A stretch of 64,000 nt of DNA from Alnus glutinosa (Eukaryota > Streptophyta > Magnoliopsida > Fagales > Betulaceae), in assembly GCF_958979055.1 (NCBI RefSeq), contig NC_084898.1, forward strand, positions 4,377,001-4,441,000, written 5' to 3'. Both the position numbers and the translations under genes were made by a program. Positions 46,331 through 58,700 of this stretch are shown here, in pieces (the first letter of the stretch is position 1; each line of letters begins with the position of its first letter). Below the pieces are notes generated by a model. It saw nothing but the letters and a program-made list of their open reading frames with translations, ran no database searches and was not told where the DNA came from.

Positions 46331-46959
46331 ATAAAAAAATAAATAATAAAATTAGCATTCTTTTAATCTCATTAAAAATACACAAATTTGAAAATGTTTG
46401 CCGCTATATATATATATGCATCCATGGACGGATGGAAGTAGTTAAAGACTAAAATGGTGTGCCTCCTTTCTTGAATTGAGATAATAAAAAATTATTTAAT
46501 TTTTTTGTCTTGCTCAGACTGCTTTAGTGGTAGTTTTCTATTCACCTGTTTCTTTCTGCTTAAAGAATCAAATATAAAACTTCATTTATTTAAAAAAACA
46601 GGATGAAAATAGAATTTTATTTTTGAGGTCCTATAGATGGGGATGAACAATTGCTCTAAGATCCATTAATTCTATAAATATCACATGCAACCATTGGTTT
46701 ACCATTAGGTCCATTACAAACTGAACATGATCTAAAATATATGGCCAAAAAGAATAAAGCTAAAATTCAAATATTGGATGTATTATTAATATTTTCTTCA
46801 TTTCTTTTGCAAAATTATAATTTGTAGATTATTTGGGCTTAAAAATTTAAGATTGTTTTTCTGAAAGTAGATCTGCATTCATTATAAAATTAGTAAGTAT
46901 AACGTTCTACAAGGAAAATACCATTAAAACATAGAGGGAATTTCTCAATAAAAAATCCG

Positions 46960-47225
46960 TTCCTCACTAAGAATAAGTGCTTCATTTGCAAGGCTGTGGA
47001 CAGCCCCATTTGCAATTCATCAGATATGAGAAACCCTCCACTGACTGAAACCATTTAATACCGCACGAGCCTCCTCAATAATATAGCCATAATTACTCAA
47101 GTTACAATCTTCCTTCCTCAGGGCCTGCATTACTTGGAGAGCATCTTCTTCCAGCTCTATCTTTCGATAGCCCAACTCCCTATAGAATAAAGCTGCCCGC
47201 CAAGCTGCAGTGACTTCTGCAATAA
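46960..47225 (-). pseudogene. RNase H-like fragment (LINE tail relic)
   Basis: The minus strand reads HVIAEVTAAWRAALFYRELG, YRKIELEEDALQVMQALRKE and IIEEARAVLNGFSQWRVSHI before a stop. These are the central helix, acidic strand and following helix of the plant RVT_3 RNase H family. Past the stop, a decayed VHSLANEAL-like helix is still readable. No reverse transcriptase is attached. Confidence 0.65.
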
Positions 47226-47633
47226 CATGTGAGTAATATAAACCCTAGAGAGAGAGAGAGATAACCCAAACCCTAATGGAATTTGAATTTTAAATTTGAA
47301 ACAGAGAAGTTGAAAACTTTTGAAGAAATGAAGCTCAAAATTGAGAGGTTTTATGCTATTCGGATTTCCACTCTTAGCCCACAGATCGAAAGCTCTAGAA
47401 GATCAAGAAAAGAGAGAAAAATATGATGATGCCAAGAGCAAGGTAAATGAATTACATCTTTTTACTATAATCCTTTTACAAATTCACATCCCAGTTATAT
47501 AAGTGCCACGTGGCATAAGGTAGGTAAATAAATTAACAAAATTTGATTAGATAATGTATGGATTGTTACGTTAGTTTATAAGATAATTATAATAAAAATT
47601 TTAATTTTATTAGGAAACTTTGATAAACCTTTT

Positions 47634-48010
47634 TTTTTTTTTTTTTTTTGAGAAATAGAGAACTTTCATTTATCAAGAAACTTCTGCTTGCTTCACAAGT
47701 ATAATATGCTAGATAACAGAGAGACAAGCCTCTGTCCAAGCTTTATCTAACAATTGAAAAAGAGCAAATTTTGCCATATAATGAACCACCTTATTGGCAT
47801 CCCTTTTAACATGTTGAAAGCCAAAAATGAACTAAACAACGAGAGAGAGAATAATCTTAGTATCAAAAATTAGTTGTCCGCAACCACTCCCGCAAGGTCT
47901 TGCCTTCTTCGAGTATGAAATTACACTTAGGGAATCACTTTCTAGAATCACGTGTTGAAAGCCTAGGTCACAAACGAACTGAGCAGCAAACCATACAGTC
48001 ATTGTTTTGG
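47634..48010 (-). pseudogene. RNase H-like LINE tail with poly(A)
   Basis: The minus strand reads WFAAQFVCDLGFQHVILESD and, after decay, GFQHVKRDANKVVHYMAKFA, then a short tail and an A run (T run at 47630-47650 on the plus strand). This is the end of a LINE ORF2 followed by its 3' untranslated region and poly(A). Stops and small shifts break the frame. The 5' part including reverse transcriptase is missing. Confidence 0.7.
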
Positions 48011-48094
48011 TTATAAGAAGATCGACCGAAATGTTATCTTTTAAAATTGGACTTAAAAAGAAAAAAAAAAAAAATCATTTGTAATTTTTTACAC

Positions 48095-48250
48095 GTCTCA
48101 AGCATAAATCCAACACAAAATTAGCCGATTAGAATTATAAATTCCCACCCATTTAATTATTTGAATCGAATTAAAACTGACATATATAATTTTATAATTA
48201 TACATTGAGTTGACCAAATTCAAACACAAATAGGGTTTGTAAACCCCTGA
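48095..48250. repeat. Decayed hAT-like repeat unit
   Basis: It contains CACGTCTCAAGCATAAATCC, CAACACAAAATTAGCCGATT and CCATTTAATTATTTGAATCG, similar to the units at 41.8-42.1 and 53.4-53.7 kb. No ends were found. Confidence 0.4.
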
Positions 48251-48891
48251 TAAAATGCTCCAGCCCACATAATACCAGAGCAGCCGAGATTTTAACTTCT
48301 CATCTCACGAGAAGCAATCAAACCCCTCTGCTAATGCAATCATTAGCAGACTACTAATCACAAAATTTATTCTTCAAAAGGAGGAATCCAAAACTCTCTC
48401 TGGCATTTTTGTTATGCAATTCTTTTGCTTTACAAACTCAGCTTTCTTTCTTTCTTTTTTTCATTCTTTTTTTTAGGACTTTTTTCTTGTAGCAAACCTC
48501 CCTTTGAATCCAAGTTTCATCCACATCTTGGGTTCGTTCAAATTCAATCTTCCTACACTCATCCACTGATTTGATTTTGTGGGGTAGTCGTCAAATCTTG
48601 GATTTAGAGTCCTTAAAATTGCTTCTTTGATTTTTATGTCTCTTTCTTGTAGTTAGCATTTCTTTTCCAGTTTCCAGCTTCACTATACCCAAACCTAAGA
48701 ATTCCATTTATCATTTAGTAGATTAGAGTATTAATGTCTTGAACTTTGGGTAGTTTTATTCTCTCATAAAAATCCCACATCTCCAACCAAGTGGGTTTTT
48801 TTTCTTCTCCTCTTTCTTGTTTCTTGGTTTAGGGGTGGCATTTGATGAGTTCTTCTGGGGTCTTGTTTTCTTGAGGAAAACTAAGGTTAAA
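48251..48891 (+). promoter_or_regulatory. Upstream region and probable 5' UTR of the LRR receptor gene
   Basis: The stretch is strongly pyrimidine-rich (TTTCTTTCTTTCTTTTTTTC at about 48446, more C/T runs at 48790-48820), as is common in plant 5' untranslated regions. I cannot fix a transcription start or TATA box. Confidence 0.4.
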
Positions 48892-51800
48892 ATGAGATCA
48901 TATACTTCATTTCTGCTTCTGTGTCTGACATCTGGGCTTCTTTTTGTGAAATGCGACTCCTTTGGATCATATGAAGGTACGCGCTCTTTTGTATAGTAAC
49001 TTTGTTTCTCAGATCTTCATTGTTTTGTTAAGATCCGCTTGGTTGCTGAGAAAACGTGGGAAAGATGAGAAACTCAAAGTTGCCAATGTATGTTCTGAAC
49101 TTCATTTACAAAAGAAACTTAGCTCGATAAGCGCGTGAAACTTTGAAAGTTAGTTTTAAGTTTCAGAGTTTGAGTTCTTTTTTCCCCTTTTCCTACATTT
49201 TTCTTGCTTACCAAACGGAGCTTTAGTGTTCTTGAAGTAGTGTGATCTTACTTGTGGTATTCAAAAATCAATGTACAATATGGGTTACTATTTTGGAGTA
49301 AGTCTTGGATTTTGTTGTTGATATATTACTAGATTTGCTTAACAAAGAATTAAAGAGACCAAAAATAGTGCATTCATTACTTAATTTCTGCTTCAAATAA
49401 ATTCTCTTACTGGGAACTCTGGGTTTTGCACAGTTGGAGCCCTTACAACCTTTAAGGAAGCTATATATGAAGACCCACTTCTGGTTTTGTCCACATGGAG
49501 TGCCTTAGATCCAGATCCTTGTGACTGGAATGGCGTTTCTTGTACTGAGCAGCGGGACCATGTTATAAAGCTGTAAGATTTCATCTGCCTATATTAGCGC
49601 ACAGTCGCATAATATTCTTTTCACAATTTAATCCATCTGATGGTAGATATGAACTGTGTTTCTATCTTTAGGCTAATTCGTCCTAACCATTTCATATTGG
49701 AAATCTGTTTTGCAGGAACATTTCTGGCTCATCCTTAAAGGGCTTTCTGGCCCAAGAATTGGGGCAACTCACCTTCTTGCAAGAATTGTATGCTTTTGCT
49801 TTTCCTTCGTCTCTTTTTCTGACAATATGAGGGCTGAAGCTTAATTTGATGTACTGATGTTTTGTAGGATACTGCATGGGAACAAATTGATTGGCATAAT
49901 ACCTAAAGAACTTGGCATGTTGAAATTCCTCCGGGTTTTGGATTTGGGGATGAATCAACTGACGGGTCCAATTCCTCCAGAGATCGGAGATTTGACTAAT
50001 CTTGAGACATTGTAAAAGAATTTTGGCCTTTTATTTTGGGTAATTGACTTTAGCGTTAAGCTCTTCTTGCTTCTCTGACTTAATTATCTTTTGTTGTTGC
50101 AGAAACCTCGAGTCAAATGGGTTGACTGGTAGGATACCTTCTGAGCTTGGCAATTTGAAAAGTCTCCAGAAAATTTGGTTGGATAGGAATAGGCTTCAAG
50201 GATATCTTCCTGTTGCGGGCAATCCAGATTTTTCACCTAACAAGACTGGAAAGTAAGTAGTAGATTCTTGCAGCGTAAATGTTTGATTAAGTTCTGCAGA
50301 TGATACCCCTTTTAATATGCAGTTTTGGATACGGGTGTGTGGATTTGTGCAAACTTTTGAAAGGTGTGTGAAGATGGTTACAAACAAGTATTAATGTCCC
50401 AATTAGATGAATGATAAACTGATCATACAATCATACAATGTATGCATTGTATAATCTGCTTCCTTAAAAATGGTTAAAACTTCAATGTGCACATGTACCA
50501 TGGATAGCTCATAGTCAGGCAGGATAGCCCCACCAAATCTGTCTATTCAATCATTTCAGTATATGGCAAGTTTCACCTGTTAGACAGGATTGATGGTTAA
50601 AAGCGTAAGTTAAGTAGAGAAGAAGTGTACTCAATTCATAGCCATTGGTGTCATGAAAAAGGTTATACCATTCAACTAGATTCTCTTATCATTTTTGTAA
50701 ATTTAGCCTATTTGTTTCATGGTGAATTAACTTGTATATTGGATGCTGGGATAAAAATAATGTCAAGCGTGTGTAGAAAAGGCTTCTGAGTCCATAATTT
50801 TGTAGCCATTATTAGCACAGGGTCAATTAAGCTATTCAAAAAGATTCTTTCTAACATTTCATGTTCATCTTTGGCACTTGATATGGCAAACCGTTCTTGT
50901 GGCTTTTGAATGTGAATTTGGAAATTTATATACTATTATGGTGTTCTAATATGGAGAGAAGTCAATTGGGGGTAAACTGTCGGGACCTTCATTTAGATTT
51001 GGCATTTAATGAGATAATTTGGAGATATTGAGTTGCTTACAATGAAAGTGTATATATATATATATATCAAGTTAAACATGTTGAAGGTTTTGATTTTATT
51101 AAGCGAATATCTTGTATTAATTTCTGCTTCAGGTACGCCTCAAACCCAAACTCAACTGGCTTCTGTCGCTCAACTCGGTTTATGGTTGCAGATTTCTCTT
51201 ACAACTTCTTGGTTGGGAGCATACCTAAGTGCTTGGAATATCTCCCAAGGTTTCTTTTGCTGAGCCTTTCTCATAGTTGCTTCTTGCTTGGTAAATCTTC
51301 CTTTACTTGATATCTTTCATGCAGGTCAAGCTTTCAAGGGAACTGCCTCCAAAACAAAGATCCCGAACAGCGTTCAACGACGCAATGTGGTATGTACAAC
51401 GAGATTTTCCTTTCGGGATACTATCTAGTGGTGCAAGTATAGATGCACATAAGTTGCAAACAGTAAATGCAAAATGAGGAACTAAACCTCGGAGTTTTAA
51501 AATTGATGACGAGTATATTATGCAATTAAAGCTCAGTCTGGGGTTGCAAAAGGGCTTATATAAGTTTCCGCTCCAGAACTGACCTCATTCTTACAGTTAC
51601 ATTTGTAATTTGAAATTCATCCACCTATAATTCAATTGATTTTTCTAATACTATATGTTGCCGTTGGCCATTTAAAATTTATTCCTAATTATGTATGGCT
51701 TGTGACCATTAAAAATTCATTTCTAATTACTATCTTTGGTAGTAACAGTAATTCTTTTGTAGGTGCCACCCCACCTGCCAGAAGCCATCCTGGAGCCAAC

Positions 51801-53985
51801 TCGAAGCACCAGCCAGATGAATCTGTATCCAAGCATCAGGGGTCATCAAAACCTACCTGGCTTTTAGCTCTAGAAATAGCGACAGGAACCATGGCGGGTT
51901 CAATCTTTCTAGTTGCTATTCTTACTGCTTTTCAGAAGTACAATAGCAAATCTTCTATCATAATCCCCTGGAAGAAATCATCAAGTGGAAAGGACCATGT
52001 GACCGTATCCATAGGTTGGGTTCGTTAACTTATATTACCTCTGCCTCAAGCATTCGAAGTTTTAGAAGTGTACTGTTAAAAATATAATGGTTAATTTGAC
52101 TGGTTTATCTTACAGATTCTGAAATGTTGAAAGATGTAGTAAGATACAGCAGACAAGATCTAGAAGTTGCCTGTGAAGACTTCAGCAATATTATCGGCTC
52201 CTCTCCAGACAGTGTGGTCTACAAAGGTATAATGAAAGGTGGGCCTGAAATTGCTTTGATATCCCTCTGCATCAAAGAAGAGCATTGGACAGGCTATCTT
52301 GAGCTCTATTTTCAGAGAGAGGTACAAATTACTACGGCAAAACACTGGAGTCTAAATCATTTAATGAAATATACTAATCACAGCATGCAAGAGTTGGCAA
52401 ATTGAAAACAACCAAGTTCAAGAATCTTTCATTTGTAATGTCATTCAGGTGGTTGATTTGGCAAGATTAAATCACGAGAATACAGGAAAATTACTTGGCT
52501 ATTGTAGGGAGAGCACTCCATTTACAAGGATGCTGGTTTTTGAATATGCATCAAATGGAACATTGTATGAACACCTGCATTGTAAGTCAATTTTCTTTAT
52601 TGGGACATTTTTCTACTCCGACCCACTTCACTTGAAAATTAATCTATTACATGCTTCCTCAGATAAAATCTGAGCATTTTTCTTCTATTGCAGATGGAGA
52701 AGGATGCCAATTTTCTTGGACTAGGCGTATGAAAATATGTGTTGGCATTGCACGTGGACTCAAGTATCTTCACACAGAACTTGAGCCACCATTTACCATA
52801 TCAGAGTTGAATTCTGGTGCCATATATCTTACAGAAGATTTTTCCCCCAAGGTATGTTTGAAGCCTTTTTCTTAAAAAAGAAAATCTATTGGAAAAATTA
52901 ACGAGTACTTACACCCCCTTCTTAGTCTAATAAGACCTATCTCTCTTTTTATCAGAATGAATGTTATTATGGCTGTTTCCCGTATTTTTAGGTAGTGTGG
53001 TTTTTTAATACCGGTGAAAATATCATGATAAAGCTTCAAAACCTCATGGAAAATTCTGATTTCTGAGAACATCTTCATTTCAACTGCAGCTGGTTGATTT
53101 TGAATGTTGGAAGACAATTCTTGCAAGGTCAGAAAAGAACTCTGGTGCTATTGGCAATCAAGGTGCTATCTGTGTTCTTCCAAATTCTCTAGAGGCACGC
53201 AATCTGGATCTCCAAGGCAATGTGTATGCTTTTGGTGTGCTACTACTGGAGATTATGAGTGGGAGACCTCCATATTGTAAGGAGAAAGGGTGCTTGGTAG
53301 AATGGGTAAGAAACTTTCTGAAATATGAATGTATGTCAAACTTAATTTGAAAGCTGATCTTAAAGGGTTAGCGAAAAATCTTTATAGTTTATGTAGGACT
53401 AATAATTTTTAAACGACCCGCAAATCCAATACGAAATTAGTGGGTTAAGGTTTTGGAGCTGACTTGTTTGATTAAATGGGTCGGGTTATAGTTGGCCTAT
53501 ATAATTTTATATTCATGATTCGACACGACCAGAACCCTACGTGTGACATTTAGGGCTGACAATTTTTTATACAACCTGTGAACCCAACATGAACCAAATA
53601 TGAAATTAACGGGTTAGAGTTGAAGGATTTGAGATACCCATGCATCAACACAACCCAAACTCAACACGCGAACACAAATTCCCACCCCTAAGTTTATGGA
53701 AGTCGATGCACACAAACTCAAAGCTTTTCTCTGATGCAGGCTAAGGACTATCTTGATCTACCAGAAGTTATGTCTTATGTGGTGGATCCAGAGTTGAAAC
53801 ATTTCAAATTTGATGACCTCAAAGTCATATGTGAAGTAGTAAATCTTTGCATCCATTCAGACCCCAGCAAGCGGCCGTCCATGAAGGAAGTGTGTGCCAT
53901 GTTAGAGAGCAGAATTGACTTATCGATATTGGTCGACTTCAAGGCATCTTCATTGGCTTGGGCTGAGCTTGCACTTTCATCCTAA
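48892..53985 (+). CDS. LRR receptor-like pseudokinase (At1g63430 type), 13 exons, 660 aa
   Basis: Exons: 48892-48976, 49434-49572, 49716-49787, 49868-50011, 50103-50252, 51133-51249, 51325-51389, 51763-52014, 52116-52321, 52449-52581, 52694-52851, 53090-53305, 53740-53985; all junctions are GT-AG. A signal peptide (about 1-21) is followed by the LRR N-cap (WSALDPDPCDWNGVSC) and four to five LRRs (LQELILHGNKLIGIIP, LRVLDLGMNQLTGPIP, LNLESNGLTGRIP). One transmembrane segment follows (about 290-312, WLLALEIATGTMAGSIFLVA). The kinase-like domain starts near residue 345. The plasma membrane is the expected location. Catalytic residues look lost: ALIS in place of the VAVK lysine motif, ISELNSGAIYL in place of HRDLKxxNILL, and DFE in place of DFG. 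Arabidopsis At1g63430, as I recall it, shares this pattern, so signalling is probably by scaffolding. The ligand is unknown. Confidence 0.95.
53390..53690. repeat. Decayed hAT-like repeat pair in LRR intron 12
   Basis: Two units of the family at 41.8 kb (AATACGAAATTAGTGGGTTA, AAATGGGTCGGGTTATAG, TATATTCATGATTCGACACG; then AAATATGAAATTAACGGGTT) fill most of intron 12 of the LRR receptor gene. The outer part ends AAATTCCCACCCCTAA, a hAT-like end. No target duplication was read. Confidence 0.5.
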
Positions 53986-55017
53986 ATGAGTTGAAGCAAA
54001 CACACTGTAAATCAAGAAGTATACAATTGTAGTACTCTTTTCTTCCTCTTTTTTTTTTTTTTTTTTAATTTTTCCCACTAAGATTTTCTGTTTTCCTTGT
54101 AAATGCTTGCTTGCAAGAAAAGTAAAGCTTCATGTCTGACAAACGTCTCTTGTATAGGAATAGGTGACTAGTAAAGTGCTGAGATTAATTGAATCACAAT
54201 CTTGTTGAGGGAATTTGCATTCCATACCTTTGTTTAATTGGTAATGTTTCTTTACAAATTGTTGTTTAGGGTACAAATTCACAAGTGAATTTATTTTGTT
54301 ATTTTGTAGTAAGCCTTGTTGGGTCTTTGAACCCAAAGATCTTACACAAAGGCAGACCGTATGTATTTTGAATGAAGAGAATATAGGCTACATTTGTTAA
54401 CGTATTAATGTTTTTTATTTTTTATTTTGTAGAAAAAAAAAAAATTGTTCTGGTATGACTTAAAGGTGAAATCAATTTTAAGTATTTTCTTAAATTTTGT
54501 ATTTAAAATTTTTTTGTTTTTAAAATTAAAAAATATATATATTTTAATATGACAAAAATGAGAATAATGTTGAATATTTGTGTTTTAAGTTGTTAATATT
54601 TTTTGTTTTAAAAATAGAAAATAAGAGCGTGAAAAACAATGAAAACAAAAATATTCTGACATTTTTATTGAATTAGAAGGCTATTATGCTGCTATTGTAC
54701 GGACTCAATGGGGTCCAACAGAGTATTTTTAGTAGCCTTACCAAAATAATTTTTAATTATTTTAGTGATTTAATTTGGTGAAAATACCTAAAAACTACCC
54801 TCAATAACTTTAAAAGTTTTAAAAAAAAAAAAATTGGTAAGTGAACAGTTTAGTGAATACTATTCACTAACCAAATCATTAAAAAATTATAAAAATTATT
54901 TTTTTTTTCTTTTTTTTTTTTTCTCATGTAAATCTGTCTCGACACAACCCTGATAGGAAAAGACAAATCTCTCTTTGAGACACGTGCAATGACCATTTGC
55001 TACCGAGGATTGATTGT
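53986..55017. other. Intergenic DNA downstream of the LRR receptor gene
   Basis: A T run at about 54050 lies in the likely 3' untranslated region. Nothing further is recognised. Confidence 0.4.
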
Positions 55018-55125
55018 TGCACTACACCTCCACAACATAGGCACAACATCCCCTCACATGGGGCATTGGGTCCTACTCCCATGTGAGGAAGTATTGTGCC
55101 CATGTTGTGTTGGTGTTATAAAAAT
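55018..55125. mobile_element. Small foldback MITE-like element
   Basis: CACAACATAGGCACAACATC and CCCTCACATGGG are inverted in CCCATGTGAGGAAGTATTG and TGCCCATGTTGTG around a 15-base loop. The target duplication is not clear. Confidence 0.6.
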
Positions 55126-55249
55126 AGCATTTCCCTTTGCTACCAAGTTCCAGTGAAGCCCATTGAGCAAAGGAATCAAAGTGGAGCTTGAGCAACAACA
55201 GTTGCCATGCAATCCCTTTCTGCATAGCATTGAATAAAAAATGTTTGAT

Positions 55250-55490
55250 TTTGCGATTTTAAAAAAAGTACAATTTAAAAATATAAATTTTTTAAAAGAG
55301 AAAAACATTTGACAAAATTATAATTTGGTCTTTAAAATTATGCGTTTTCAAAAATATACTCATTTGACTGCTATTTGAAAACACAAATTTTTTACATTTC
55401 AAAATCTCAATTTTTTTAAAACGCAATCCCAAATAAGCAATTTTTAACGATTTAATTTAAAATTGCACTTTTTGTATGCGAAATCGCAAT
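55250..55490. repeat. Dispersed repeat related to 36.1-36.3 kb
   Basis: It contains TTGCGATTTTAAAAAAAGT, ATTATGCGTTTTCAAAAATA, TTTTAAAACGCAATCCCAAA and TGCGAAATCGCAATGCC, inverse relatives of the words at 36120-36315. It is non-coding, with no terminal duplication. Confidence 0.45.
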
Positions 55491-55729
55491 GCCAAAGGCA
55501 CCAAAGAAAACAAAGAATGTACCAATAAAAACCAGACCAAAATTGTGCTCACTATTAATCATTTGGTGACACAGAATCACAGACCATTAGGTCTCAGTCA
55601 ACTCAACTCAACTCAACACAACAATTGGCCTTCACCACTTGTTGGCAGTACGACTGTTAAATATCAAAATCAGCTTAAATACTAATTCCAAAACAACATA
55701 AATAACAAATTTGTAGCTAAGCAACCCCC

Positions 55730-58700
55730 TTATTTGCGCTTAGAACGAGTATAATGATTGTCATTGGGATTCCTCTTTCCACTGAAAGCTGCTAATGCCT
55801 TCCTTACAGGAGGCTGCAGGGGGGATCTTTTATCAGAATGTTGGCCGAAGTCATCCATACTGAAGAAGAAGTCGTCTCCCTGAAAAGTCAACAAATATAC
55901 AATAGCCTCAGTTATGATGATTAAGAGAAGATATCCGGACAAATCTAGTAAACATAAACAGAAAACTAACCTGCTTATTCGCTTTCTTCTTTGTCTTGGG
56001 ATAAAGGAACTTTTGTGGGAGTTGATCTTCACGTAAAATTAGGTTCTTGGCAATGGCATCCCTTCCACCTTGGGGTAAAGGCAGTGAAAACTGCACAAGG
56101 GCAAATGTCAAGAGATACACATGCAAATAGCCAGCCAAGCTCCAAAAAACAAAACAGAAAGAAAAAATAGGACAAAGCAAACATCCGAACACGGACCCGT
56201 GCACACAGAGAGAGAGAGAGAGAGAGTAATAATGAATGTATCTCAGGATGATTTCTATTTATGCTTCATACGCTCACATGAATATGTGAATAAAAAAACA
56301 AGGGGCATTTACCAATTGGATTTCTTAAAGGGATTGAAAGTGAAATATCCACCATAGAGCACCATAAAATACTTATTCTCACCATACAGTTTTTTCAGCA
56401 GCTCTCGGTGCTAGTTAATGGCTCACCATACGGCTTTTTCAGCAGCTCTCGAGGCCTAAGGCAAGGAGACCCTTTGTCTCCCCTTTTGTTTGTGTTTGTT
56501 ATGGAGGCGCTGAGTCGTATGATTACTGCGGCAGTGAGTGGGGGTGTGTTGGATGGTTTCAGAGTGGGCGATGCTTCTTTTTCCCACCTTTTGTTCGCCG
56601 ATGACACATTGATTTTCTGTGATGCTAGATCCTCCAAGATTCGGTCTTTGCGAAGTCTCTTGCTCTTATTTGAGGCTGTATCGGGTCTTAAGGTTAACTT
56701 GGCCAAATCCAGCATTATTCCAGTGGGGAATGTCGCTAATGTGGGAAGGTTAGCCGACATTTTAGAGTGTGAAGTTGCTTATTTGCCTGTGATGTATCTG
56801 GGATGGAGTTATTGACAAGGTTGAAACACGGTTGGCTAGTTGGAAAAGGTTATACCTCTCTAAGGGAGGGAGAGTGACCCTTATCAAGAGTACGCTCTCT
56901 AACTTACCTACGTACTACATGTCTCTGTTCCCTATACCGGTAAGTGTTGCTTCTCGCATTGAGAAGTTGCAACGCGATTTTCTTTGGGGTGGAATGGATG
57001 AAGATTTTAAATACCATTTGGTGAGTTGGGAAAAGGTTTGTACTCCAATTTCGAATGGGGGGCTTGGCATTAGGAAGTTGGTTCAGTTCAATCGCGCATT
57101 GCTAGGTAAATGGTTATGGCGATTTGGCATGGATAGAGATACTTGGTAGAGAGTCGCAGTGGACTCCAAGTATGGAAGTTTGTGGGGTGGGTGGTGCTCC
57201 CGAGAGGTTGCTGGGGCGTTTGGAGTACGGTTGTGGAAGTTTATAAGGAAAGGTTGGGAGAATTTCTCCAAATTCCTTAGATTGGAGGTGGGGGATGGGA
57301 GCAGGATTAGATTTTGGCATGACTTGTGGTGTGGAGATTCGATTCTGAAAGAAGTGTTTCCTGATCTCTTTGGCATTGCTCGGGTGAAGGATGCGTCAGT
57401 GGCTGATAATTTGGAGAGTTTGGGCGGGTCCATTCAATGGAACGTGAGCTTTATTAGAGAGGCTCATGATTGGGAAGTCGATGTTTTTGCCTCTTTCTTC
57501 CAGGTGCTGGGCTCTACCAAGGTGAATTTTGAGAGGGCAGATTGTCTTAAATGGGTCCCGTCCAAGAAAGGTGTGTTCAGGGTGAAGTCATATTTTGGTT
57601 CTATGATGTGTGCTGGAGGTACTCGGTTCCCATGGAAGTGTGTGTGGCGGTCTCAGGCTCCCCCGAGGGCAGCTTTCTTCACTTGGTCTGCAGCTCTAGG
57701 CAGAATTCTTACCTTGGACAATCTTAGGAAGAGGAACATAATTATTGTGGATAGATGCTGTCTTTGCAAGCAGGATGGGGAATCAGTGGACCATATTCTT
57801 CTGCATTGCGATCTGGCCTCAGCTCTATGGAACAACATTTTCTCCCGCTTTGGTATTTCGTGGGTCATGCTTAGGAGTGTGCTTGACTTAGTTGCTTGTT
57901 GGTGGAAGTCTAGGAGATCTGGGAGCGCTACTTCTTGGAAGATGGTGCCTATTTGCCTTTTTTGGTGTATTTGGAGAGAAAGAAATCTTAGGTGTTTTGA
58001 GAATCTAGAGAGCTCCCTAGAGGAGGTGCTAGAGTTGTTTCTCCATACCTTATATGTCTGGTCGATGGCTTATTTGTACCCTTTATCTATCAGCTTTGCT
58101 GAATTTCTTGCTTCTTTTTCGCTTTCTAGTTAGGTGTTTCCTGTTGTATACTTCTAGTGTACGTAGGGGCGCCTTACGCTTTCAATAAAACTATCATTAC
58201 TTATCAAAAAAAAAAAATACTTATTCTCAAGAACGTAGTGTTTTCAGATTGAGATTGGACAGACAGGAACCAGTAAAGGCAAAATTTGCTCTAACCAAAA
58301 GGTAGTAAGAGACCAAAAGAGGGCAGAGAATGCAATAATCAAATGTATGTAGGAACCATAATTAGAGTAGAATATGCAAGAGCATCCACATATACTTGTT
58401 AAGAATGTGTTTCTCAAGAAACCAACAGAAAGCTACAAAACAAGAACCAGGATAAATCCTGCAAGTCGCACATACAGATATACTTACTTTTGTACCACGC
58501 AATGTAAACCGTGGTCGACGGGCTGCTAAAACAATTCCATTCTCACCAACTGTAACAGCTACCTTGCGTAAAGTGCCACCATTTCCACACTTTGGGCAGA
58601 AAATCCTCCCAACCTCAGCAGTCACTGTATAGCAGGCATGGCATTTCAGAATCCACCTGGAAGGATACACATCTCAAAGATAAGCAACATACATTATCTA

